NCBI RefSeq assembly: GCF_001279775.1
Contig: NZ_LGDG01000239.1
Coordinates: forward strand, 1-64,000
Direction of reading: 5' to 3'
DNA: 64,000 bases
DNA from: Streptomyces sp. MMG1533
Lineage (GTDB): Bacteria; Actinomycetota; Actinomycetes; Streptomycetales; Streptomycetaceae
Under the pieces are notes generated by a model. The model was not told the DNA's origin. It did not search any database and saw nothing but the letters and a program-made list of their open reading frames with translations. Made by a program: the position numbers and the translations under genes. Of this stretch, positions 53,518 through 61,096 are shown piece after piece (positions within the stretch are counted from its first letter, which is position 1; each line of letters starts with the position of its first letter).

Positions 53518-53679
53518 CCCCAGCCCTCCCGTACTGCGGCCGGAGTATGAGCCGCATAAGGAAATGGACCTGGGGCCTACGGATCACCGGTCATTGATGG
53601 CTCAGGGTGTAGGGGCGGGCGCTCACATGTGCGGCCGTTCCTGAACTTCTGCCGCTCACAGAAGAGAGATCCCTGACCC

Positions 53680-56600
53680 ATGTCCTGGCTGTCGAGATTC
53701 AGCCTCGCGCAACGGGCCCTGATAGGCCTGATGTCCATCATCGCGCTCGCGTTCGGCGCGATCGCGATCCCGCAGCTGAAGCAGCAACTCCTGCCCACCA
53801 TCGAACTGCCGGTCGTGTCGGTGGTCGCGCCCTACCAGGGTGCTTCCCCCGACGTCGTCGAGAAGCAGGTCGTCGAGCCCATCGAGGACAGCCTGGAGGC
53901 CGTGGACGCCATCAGCGGCGTCACCTCCACTGCCGGCGAGGGCAACGCCGTGATCATGGCGTCCTTCGACTACGGCAACGACACCCAGCAGCTCGTCGCC
54001 GACGTCCAGCAGGCCGTCAACCGCGCCCGCGTCCAGCTCCCGGACGACGTGGACCCGCAGGTCGTCGCCGGGTCGACGGACGACATCCCGACCGTCGTCC
54101 TCGCCGTCACCTCCGACCAGGACCAGCAGGCCCTGGCCGACCGGCTCGACCGGACCGTCGTACCGGACCTGAAGGACATCGACGGCGTCGGCCAGGTGAC
54201 GGTCGACGGTGTACGGGACCTCCAGGTCACCGTCACCCCCGACGACGCGAAGCTCGCGAAGGCGGGCCTGGGCACCGAGGCCCTGACGCAGGCGCTCCAG
54301 GCGGGCGGCGCGACCGTCCCGGCCGGCTCCTTCGACGAGGACGGCAGCAACCGCACCGTCCAGGTCGGCGGCGGCTTCACCTCGCTCCAGCAGATCCAGG
54401 ACCTGATGGTCACCGGCGAGGGCGCCAAGAAGCCCGTACGCCTCGGTGACGTGGCCACCGTCCGGGAGCAGCAGGCCACCGCCGACTCCCTCACCCGTAC
54501 GGACGGCAAGCCGAGCCTCGCCGTCATGGTCACCATGGACCACGACGGCAGCGCGGTCGCCATCTCGAACGCGGTCGAGGACAAGCTGTCCCAGATGCGC
54601 AAGGACCTCGGGGCGGGCACGTCCGTCACTGTCGTCAGCGACCAGGGCCCGGCGGTCTCCAAGGCCATCGAGGGCCTGACCACCGAGGGCGCCCTGGGCC
54701 TGCTCTTCGCGGTTCTCGTCATCCTGGTCTTCCTGGCGTCGATCCGCTCGACGCTGGTCACGGCGGTCAGCATCCCGCTCTCCGTGGTGCTCGCCCTGAT
54801 CGTGCTGTGGACGCGCGACCTGTCCCTGAACATGCTCACGCTCGGCGCGCTGACCATCGCCATCGGCCGGGTCGTCGACGACTCGATCGTGGTCCTGGAG
54901 AACATCAAGCGGCACCTCGGCTACGGCGAGGAGCGCCAGGACGCCATCCTCAAGGCGGTCCGCGAGGTGGCCGGCGCGGTCACCTCCTCGACCCTCACCA
55001 CGGTGGCCGTGTTCCTGCCGATCGGCCTGGTCGGCGGCATGGTGGGCGAGCTGTTCGGCTCGTTCAGCCTGACCGTGACGGCGGCCCTGCTGGCCTCGCT
55101 GCTGGTGTCGCTGACGGTCGTGCCGGTCCTGTCGTACTGGTTCCTGCGCGCCCCGAAGGGCACCCCCGACGACGCCGAGGAAGCCCGCCGCAAGGCGGAG
55201 GAGAAGGAGGCGAAGAGCAGGCTCCAGCGCCTCTACGTCCCCGTCCTGCGGTTCGCCACCCGTCGCCGTCTGACGAGCGTGGCGCTCGCGGCCGTGGTCC
55301 TCATCGGCACGTTCGGCATGGCCCCGCTGCTGAAGACCAACTTCTTCGACCAGGGCGAGCAGGAAGTCCTCACCGTCAAGCAGGAGTTGAAGCCCGGCAC
55401 CAGCCTGGCGGCGACCGACGTACAGGCGAAGAAGGTCGAGGGGCTCCTCGCCGACACCAAGGGCGTCAAGGACTACCAGGTCACCATCGGCTCCTCCGGC
55501 TTCCTGGCGGCCTTCGGCGGCGGCACGGACTCCAACCAGGCGTCCTACCAGGTGATGCTGGACGACTCGGCGTCGTACGAGGACGTCCAGGACAGCATCG
55601 AGGACGGCCTGCACAAGCTGTCCGGCATCGGCACCACCACCGTCGCCGCCGGTGACGGCTTCGGCAACCAGGACCTGAGCGTGGTCGTGAAGGCCGCCGA
55701 CGGCGATGTGCTGCGCGAGGCCTCGGAGGAGGTGCGGAAGACCGTCGCCGGTCTCGACGACGTCACGGACGTCACCAGCGACCTGGCGCAGAGCGTGCCG
55801 CGCATCTCGGTCAAGGCCGACTCCGAGGCGGCGGCCGCCGGTTTCAACGACCAGACCCTCGGCGCGGCCGTCGCCCAGGCCGTACGCGGCACCACCGCCG
55901 CCAAGGCGGTCCTGGACGACACCGAGCGGGACGTCGTCATCAAGTCGGCGAAGCCGGCCGACACGCTGGACGAGCTGAAGAACCTCCGGCTGGGCCCGGT
56001 GAAGCTCGGCGACATCGCCACCGTGCAACTGGTCGACGGACCGGTCTCGATGACCCGTATCGACGGTCAGCGCGCGGCCACCATCACCGCGAAGCCGACC
56101 GGTGACAACACGGGTGCGGTGAGCGCGGACCTGACGACGAAGCTGGACGCCCTGAAGCTCCCGGCGGGTGCCACGGCCGAGATCGGCGGGGTCTCCCAGA
56201 ACCAGGACGACGCGTTCGAGAACCTGGCCCTGGCGATGCTCGCGGCGATCGCGATCGTCTTCATGCTGCTGGTCGCGACCTTCCGCTCGCTGGCCCAGCC
56301 GCTGATCCTGCTCGTCTCCGTCCCGTTCGCGGCGACCGGCGCGATCGGCCTGCTGGTGGCCACGGACACCCCGATGGGCGTCCCCGCGATGATCGGCATG
56401 CTGATGCTGATCGGCATCGTGGTGACCAACGCGATCGTGCTGATCGACCTCATCAACCAGTACAGGAAGCAGGGTCACGGCGTCGTCGAGGCCGTGATCG
56501 AAGGCGGCCGGCACCGTCTCCGCCCGATCCTGATGACGGCGCTGGCGACCATCTTCGCCCTGCTCCCGATGGCCCTGGGCGTCACCGGCGAGGGCGGCTT

Positions 56601-56805
56601 CATCGCCCAGCCGCTCGCGGTGGTCGTGATCGGCGGCCTGGTCACGTCGACTCTGCTGACCCTGCTGCTCGTTCCCACGCTGTACGCGATGCTGGAGCTC
56701 CGCAAGGAGCGCCGGGCGAAGAAGCGTGAGACGAAGCGGGCGAAGAAGGCCGGGGCGCCCTCCCCGCAGGTGTCGTCGGACGAGCCGGAACCCGCGTCCG
56801 TCTGA
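53680..56805 (+). CDS. RND superfamily (AcrB/SwrC-like) transporter permease
   Basis: 1041 residues. The AcrB/HAE1 topology is visible: first membrane segment at 12-30, a porter domain to about 330, segments 2-6 around 335-500, a second porter domain and segments 8-12 at 850-1010. GALTIAIGRVVDDSIVVLEN holds the paired Asp residues of the proton pathway. The C-terminal tail is basic (RKERRAKKRETKRAKKAG). There is no neighbouring membrane-fusion or outer-membrane partner, as in Gram-positive SwrC/YerP-like pumps. The substrate is unknown. It lies after a two-component system that may control it. Confidence 0.93.
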   Translation: MSWLSRFSLAQRALIGLMSIIALAFGAIAIPQLKQQLLPTIELPVVSVVAPYQGASPDVVEKQVVEPIEDSLEAVDAISGVTSTAGEGNAVIMASFDYGNDTQQLVADVQQAVNRARVQLPDDVDPQVVAGSTDDIPTVVLAVTSDQDQQALADRLDRTVVPDLKDIDGVGQVTVDGVRDLQVTVTPDDAKLAKAGLGTEALTQALQAGGATVPAGSFDEDGSNRTVQVGGGFTSLQQIQDLMVTGEGAKKPVRLGDVATVREQQATADSLTRTDGKPSLAVMVTMDHDGSAVAISNAVEDKLSQMRKDLGAGTSVTVVSDQGPAVSKAIEGLTTEGALGLLFAVLVILVFLASIRSTLVTAVSIPLSVVLALIVLWTRDLSLNMLTLGALTIAIGRVVDDSIVVLENIKRHLGYGEERQDAILKAVREVAGAVTSSTLTTVAVFLPIGLVGGMVGELFGSFSLTVTAALLASLLVSLTVVPVLSYWFLRAPKGTPDDAEEARRKAEEKEAKSRLQRLYVPVLRFATRRRLTSVALAAVVLIGTFGMAPLLKTNFFDQGEQEVLTVKQELKPGTSLAATDVQAKKVEGLLADTKGVKDYQVTIGSSGFLAAFGGGTDSNQASYQVMLDDSASYEDVQDSIEDGLHKLSGIGTTTVAAGDGFGNQDLSVVVKAADGDVLREASEEVRKTVAGLDDVTDVTSDLAQSVPRISVKADSEAAAAGFNDQTLGAAVAQAVRGTTAAKAVLDDTERDVVIKSAKPADTLDELKNLRLGPVKLGDIATVQLVDGPVSMTRIDGQRAATITAKPTGDNTGAVSADLTTKLDALKLPAGATAEIGGVSQNQDDAFENLALAMLAAIAIVFMLLVATFRSLAQPLILLVSVPFAATGAIGLLVATDTPMGVPAMIGMLMLIGIVVTNAIVLIDLINQYRKQGHGVVEAVIEGGRHRLRPILMTALATIFALLPMALGVTGEGGFIAQPLAVVVIGGLVTSTLLTLLLVPTLYAMLELRKERRAKKRETKRAKKAGAPSPQVSSDEPEPASV

Positions 56806-56816
56806 CCGCCCCGCCC

Positions 56817-56863
56817 ACGGAGGCCGGGTGCCGAACCCCAACGGTTCGGTGCCCGGCCTCCGT
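56817..56863. terminator. Terminator after the RND gene
   Basis: A 20-bp stem with two mismatches (56817-56836 with 56844-56863, core CGGAGGCCGGG/CCCGGCCTCCG) encloses CCCAACG, 12 bp after the stop codon. Confidence 0.85.
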
Positions 56864-56923
56864 CGCTGTGCCGTTACGTATCCTGTGCCCTCGAACGGCT
56901 TTACGGGGGAGAGGAATTCGGCG

Positions 56924-59146
56924 GTGCCACTGCACAGGGACGACCCGAGGTCGGTCGGCGGGTACAAGCTGGTCGACCGCCTTGGCGCCGGCGGCATGGG
57001 AGCCGTCTACCTGGGCAGATCGCGGTCGGGCCGTGAGGTCGCCGTCAAGGTGGTGCACGCCCAGTACGCCGAGGACGCCGTCTTCCGCACCCGGTTCCGG
57101 CAGGAGATCGAGGCCGTCCGCAAGGTGAGCGGCGCCTTCACCGCACCGGTCGTGGACGCCGACCCCGAGGCGGCACGGCCCTGGATGGCGACCCAGTACG
57201 TGCCCGGGCGCTCGCTCGCCCAGCGGATCCGCGACCGGGGCGCGCTCCGTGGCGGCGAACTGCGGCCGCTGGCACTGGGGTTGGTGGAAGCCCTCCGGGA
57301 CATCCACCGGGCCGGCGTGGTGCACCGGGACCTGAAGCCGGCGAACGTCCTGATGGCCGAGGACGGCCCCCGCGTCATCGACTTCGGCATCTCCAGGGCG
57401 GTGGAGAACCACAACACCCTGACCGAGACCGGCCAGATGATCGGCACCCCGCCGTTCATGTCCCCGGAGCAGCTCACCGACGCCCGCACGGTCGGACCGG
57501 CCTCCGACGTCTTCTCGCTCGGCGCGCTCCTGGTGTACGCCTCGACCGGCCGGGGGCCCTTCGACGCCGACAGCCCCTATCTGACGGCCTACCGGGTGGT
57601 CCACGACGAACCCGTGCTGGACGGGGTGGGGCAGCCGCTGCGCGGGATCCTGGAGCGCTGTCTGGCCAAGGATGCCGCGGACCGGCCCGAACTGGACGAG
57701 CTGGCCGGGGAGTTCGCCACCGCCCTGCCCGAACCCGACGCGGGCGACCCCGCCACCGTGTCGCTGCGCCCGGTGCAGCTGCCGGCCACACCGGACACCC
57801 GCCTCGGGACCCTCGCCGACCCGACCGGAACCACCCGCCCCGGCCGCCGGAGCCGCCGCACCCGCCCCCTGCTGGCCGCGACCGGCACGATCGGCGCCGT
57901 CGCCCTCGGCCTGACGGCCTACCTGCTGCTCGGCCCGGGCTGGGCGGACAGCGGCGGCGGGGCGAAGCCCTCGCCGTCCGCGACCTCCCGGTGGTCGGGA
58001 CTGCCCAGCGGCTGGAAGCCGTGGCAGACGACGGTGTTCAAGACGGCACCGCTCGGCGCGAAGAAGGCCCTGGGAGGGCAGGACGGCCTGCTGGCGGGCG
58101 AGCCGGACTGCCTGCTGCACGAGGGCGCCGTCTACTGCGCCGGCGCAAGCATCCTTCCGGTACGCCTGGACGCCCGGACCGGCAAGACCGTCTGGCGCGC
58201 CGAGCTGGCACCGTCCGGTACCGAAAGCGGGTCGTACGACTCCTCGCTGCTCGGCGTCCAGGACGGCACGCTGCTCCTGCGGCAGACCATCTCCACCGAA
58301 ACCGGCGAGAACGAACGGGTCACCGTCGTCGCCCTCGACGTCGAGACCGGCGATCAGCGGTGGCACCGTACGGTCGACGACGAGAACCTCGCCCTGGTCC
58401 TGTCCGGCGAGGTGGTCCTGACCTCAGATACCGGCCGGGAGGTCACGGCCCGGTCGGCGCGCACCGGTGCCGAGCGCTGGACGTTCCAGCTGCCCGCCGG
58501 CTACTACTGCTCGTTCACGACGGCCGGCGCCGGGCTGTACGCCCAGTGCACCCCGATCGAGGACGGGGCCGAGACCGCCCGGATCCTGGTGGTGGACCGG
58601 AGCGACGGTGCGGTCCGGAGCCTGAAGGCCCCGGTCAACAGTGGCATTCTCGGGGCCCTCGACGGCCGGCTGCTCCTGCTGGAGTCGACCGAGCAGAACC
58701 TGACGTACTCCCGGATCCTGCTGGTGGACCCGGAAACCGGCGCCCGTACCACGACGAAGCTGGCGGACGACTACGGGGAGAACGTGACGCTGGCGGACGA
58801 CACGATGTGGTTCACCACGTCCAACGGACAGGTGACCGCCGTGTCGGCGCGTACGGGCAAGGTGCGGTGGCAGACCGGCACCAGTCTGGAACAACCGGGA
58901 GACGCCCGGTACGACCCGCGGGCCCGCACCCTGTACGTGGCCAGCGCCAGCGGCCGCGTGGCGGCTCTGGACGGGCGCAAGGGAACGGTGCTGTGGGAGA
59001 CGCTGCCGCGCACCGAGTGGGTGTCGTCCGGCCTCTTCCAGGGCAGGGTGCTGTTTCACGAAGGCGCGCTGGTCGTGTCCACTCCGAACGGCACCGTCTT
59101 CAGCCTCGACCCCGCCCACCCCGAGCGGAAACCCGCGTCGGAGTGA
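56924..59146 (+). CDS. Receptor-type Ser/Thr protein kinase with extracellular PQQ-like beta-propeller
   Basis: 740 residues from GTG 56924, with GAGAGGA about 9 bases upstream. The kinase domain (13-270) has the P-loop LGAGGMGAVYLG, Lys42 in VAVKVV, HRDLKPANVL (Asp136) and DFG (Asp153). A juxtamembrane stretch leads to a single membrane segment at about 317-337. The outer domain (360-735) has repeats of the PQQ/WD type such as LDARTGKTVWRAEL, DVETGDQRWHRTV and VSARTGKVRWQTG. Such PknD-like kinases are thought to sense extracytoplasmic ligands and phosphorylate cytosolic proteins. It is convergent with nadA. Confidence 0.95.
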   Translation: MPLHRDDPRSVGGYKLVDRLGAGGMGAVYLGRSRSGREVAVKVVHAQYAEDAVFRTRFRQEIEAVRKVSGAFTAPVVDADPEAARPWMATQYVPGRSLAQRIRDRGALRGGELRPLALGLVEALRDIHRAGVVHRDLKPANVLMAEDGPRVIDFGISRAVENHNTLTETGQMIGTPPFMSPEQLTDARTVGPASDVFSLGALLVYASTGRGPFDADSPYLTAYRVVHDEPVLDGVGQPLRGILERCLAKDAADRPELDELAGEFATALPEPDAGDPATVSLRPVQLPATPDTRLGTLADPTGTTRPGRRSRRTRPLLAATGTIGAVALGLTAYLLLGPGWADSGGGAKPSPSATSRWSGLPSGWKPWQTTVFKTAPLGAKKALGGQDGLLAGEPDCLLHEGAVYCAGASILPVRLDARTGKTVWRAELAPSGTESGSYDSSLLGVQDGTLLLRQTISTETGENERVTVVALDVETGDQRWHRTVDDENLALVLSGEVVLTSDTGREVTARSARTGAERWTFQLPAGYYCSFTTAGAGLYAQCTPIEDGAETARILVVDRSDGAVRSLKAPVNSGILGALDGRLLLLESTEQNLTYSRILLVDPETGARTTTKLADDYGENVTLADDTMWFTTSNGQVTAVSARTGKVRWQTGTSLEQPGDARYDPRARTLYVASASGRVAALDGRKGTVLWETLPRTEWVSSGLFQGRVLFHEGALVVSTPNGTVFSLDPAHPERKPASE

Positions 59147-59164
59147 ACGGGGCCGGGAAAAGGG

Positions 59165-60361
59165 CTACGGCAGCGCCAGCATCCGCTCCAGCGCCAGCTT
59201 CGCGAACGCCTCGGTCTCCTTGTCGACCTCGATGCGGTTGACCAGGTTGCCCTCGGCGAGGGACTCCAGGGTCCACACCAGGTGGGGGAGGTCGATGCGG
59301 TTCATCGTCGAGCAGAAGCAGACGGTCTTGTCGAGGAACACGATCTCCTTGCCCTCGGGCGCGAAACGGTTCGCAAGACGTCGTACGAGATTCAGCTCGG
59401 TCCCGATGGCCCACTTGGAACCGGCCGGGGCGGCCTCCAGGGCCTTGATGATGTACTCGGTCGAGCCGACGTAGTCCGCCGCGGCCACGACCTCGTTCTT
59501 GCACTCGGGGTGGACGAGCACGTTCACCCCGGGGATCCGGGCGCGGACGTCCTCGACCGACTCCAGGCTGAAGCGGCCGTGCACCGAGCAGTGGCCCCGC
59601 CACAGGATCATCTTCGCGGCGCGCAGCTGGTCGGCCGTCAGGCCGCCGTTCGGCTTGTGCGGGTTGTAGACGACGCAGTCCTCCAGCGTCATCCCCATGT
59701 CCCGTACGGCGGTGTTGCGGCCGAGGTGCTGGTCCGGGAGGAACAGCACCTTTGTCGTCGAAGGCTCCCCCTGCTCGAAGGCCCACTCAAGAGCCTTCTT
59801 GGCGTTGGACGACGTGCAGATGGTGCCGCCGTGCTTGCCCGTGAACGCCTTGATGTCCGCCGAGGAGTTCATGTACGAGACGGGCACGACCTGCTCGGCT
59901 ATGCCGGCCTCGGTCAGCACGTCCCAGCACTCGGCGACCTGCTCGGCCGTCGCCATGTCGGCCATCGAGCAGCCGGCGGCGAGGTCGGGCAGGACCACCT
60001 TCTGGTCGTCGGACGTCAGGATGTCCGCGGACTCGGCCATGAAGTGCACACCGCAGAAGACGATGTACTCGGCCTCCGGGCGCGCGGCCGCGTCCCGGGC
60101 CAGCTTGAAGGAGTCGCCCGTGACGTCGGCGAACTGGATGACCTCGTCGCGCTGGTAGTGGTGGCCGAGGACGAACACCTTGTTCCCGAGCTTCTCCTTG
60201 GCCGCGCGGGCCCGCTCCACCAGGTCCGGGTCGGACGGGGAGGGCAGGTCGCCGGGACACTCGACGCCCCGCTCGCTCTTCGGGTCGGCCTCACGGCCGA
60301 GCAGCAACAGGGCGAGCGGAGTCGGCTGTACGTCGAGCTCCGTGGTCTGGGCGGTGGTCAC
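59165..60361 (-). CDS. nadA: Quinolinate synthase A
   Basis: 398 residues from GTG 60361, chosen because AAAGGG is then 8 bases upstream; GTG 60370 is an alternative. NadA condenses iminoaspartate with dihydroxyacetone phosphate to quinolinate for NAD synthesis. Cluster-binding Cys residues are in YIVFCGVHFMAESADIL, VHPECKNEV and KTVCFCSTMN. HHYQRDEVIQFADVTGDS is also typical. No nadB or nadC lies beside it in this window. The divergent neighbour erpA matures iron-sulfur proteins, which could include NadA. Confidence 0.97.
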   Translation of the reverse strand: MTTAQTTELDVQPTPLALLLLGREADPKSERGVECPGDLPSPSDPDLVERARAAKEKLGNKVFVLGHHYQRDEVIQFADVTGDSFKLARDAAARPEAEYIVFCGVHFMAESADILTSDDQKVVLPDLAAGCSMADMATAEQVAECWDVLTEAGIAEQVVPVSYMNSSADIKAFTGKHGGTICTSSNAKKALEWAFEQGEPSTTKVLFLPDQHLGRNTAVRDMGMTLEDCVVYNPHKPNGGLTADQLRAAKMILWRGHCSVHGRFSLESVEDVRARIPGVNVLVHPECKNEVVAAADYVGSTEYIIKALEAAPAGSKWAIGTELNLVRRLANRFAPEGKEIVFLDKTVCFCSTMNRIDLPHLVWTLESLAEGNLVNRIEVDKETEAFAKLALERMLALP

Positions 60362-60392
60362 GGCACGCACCCTTTCTACTTTTCGTCGAACT

Positions 60393-60458
60393 GACGTTAT
60401 CTATGATAACCCGCTTCACGTCACTTTGACGATGGTCATAACGTCGATGTGACGTGAA
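60393..60458. promoter_or_regulatory. Large nested palindrome between nadA and erpA
   Basis: The outer element has arms TTCACGTCACTTTGACG (60415-60431) and CGTCGATGTGACGTGAA (60442-60458), complementary at 15 of 17 positions with a 10-bp centre. A second inverted pair is GACGTTAT (60393-60400) and ATAACGTC (60438-60445), and GTTATCTATGATAAC (60396-60410) is itself palindromic. This looks like a multi-site operator for NAD or iron-sulfur control. The regulator is unknown. Confidence 0.7.
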
Positions 60459-60509
60459 TCCCGAAGCCGGATCGGAGGCTGCTGTTCGCTTCAGCGCGGG
60501 TGTGCGAGC

Positions 60510-60614
60510 ATGAATGAGAAGAGGAGAGACACGTCCTCGGCCCGGAATGAATCCGCGGCCCCGATGGTTGCAACCGTCGGCAAGCAGTCTCCGTACAACC
60601 CGGGAGAGATGTAG
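60510..60614 (+). CDS. Possible 34-residue leader peptide of erpA
   Basis: ATG 60510 opens MNEKRRDTSSARNESAAPMV and ends at TAG 60612-60614, directly abutting the ATG of erpA. The tight junction suggests translational coupling. Third-position GC is lower than in the neighbours and no good ribosome binding site is seen, so it may be chance. Confidence 0.25.
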   Translation: MNEKRRDTSSARNESAAPMVATVGKQSPYNPGEM

Positions 60615-60971
60615 ATGTCCGTATCGGACGAGACCAGCACCGTCACCGACGGCATCATCCTGTCCGACGCCGCCGCGGCGAAGGTCAAGGCCCTGCTCGA
60701 CCAGGAAGGCCGTGACGACCTGGCCCTGCGCGTCGCCGTTCAGCCCGGCGGCTGCTCCGGCCTGCGCTACCAGCTCTTCTTCGACGAGCGTTCCCTCGAT
60801 GGTGACGTCGTCAAGGACTTCGGCGGCGTGAAGGTCGTCACCGACCGCATGAGCGCCCCGTACCTGGGTGGCGCTTCCATCGACTTCGTGGACACCATCG
60901 AGAAGCAGGGCTTCACGATCGACAACCCGAACGCGACGGGCTCCTGCGCCTGCGGCGACTCCTTCAGCTAG
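60615..60971 (+). CDS. erpA: Iron-sulfur cluster insertion protein ErpA
   Basis: 118 residues from ATG 60615, with GGGAGAG upstream. The three cluster ligands of the HesB/IscA family are Cys47 (PGGCSGLRYQ), Cys111 and Cys113 (ATGSCACGDSF). ErpA-type carriers deliver clusters to apo-enzymes. In this window NadA and LipA are iron-sulfur enzymes that could receive them. It is divergent from nadA. Confidence 0.96.
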   Translation: MSVSDETSTVTDGIILSDAAAAKVKALLDQEGRDDLALRVAVQPGGCSGLRYQLFFDERSLDGDVVKDFGGVKVVTDRMSAPYLGGASIDFVDTIEKQGFTIDNPNATGSCACGDSFS

Positions 60972-60980
60972 GACCACGCG

Positions 60981-61020
60981 GCTGTCAGCCAAGCCCCACA
61001 GCTGTCAGCCAACCCACACA
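60981..61020. repeat. Tandem duplication of 20 bp
   Basis: GCTGTCAGCCAAGCCCCACA (60981-61000) is followed by GCTGTCAGCCAACCCACACA (61001-61020), then GCTG. It lies between the erpA stop and its terminator. Confidence 0.85.
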
Positions 61021-61041
61021 GCTGAATTGCCGAGCGGCAAG

Positions 61042-61076
61042 AAGGCGGCGGCCCCCTCCGACAGGGCCGCCGCCTT
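61042..61076. terminator. Bidirectional terminator between erpA and the repeat membrane protein
   Basis: AAGGCGGCGGCCC (61042-61054) pairs perfectly with GGGCCGCCGCCTT (61064-61076). Confidence 0.9.
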
Positions 61077-61096
61077 CGCGCATGTCCGAGGCCGCT

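Noticed and set aside
53656-56997. 1113-residue minus frame opposite the RND gene
   Set aside because: Antisense mirror without motifs; the plus-strand RND permease is complete.
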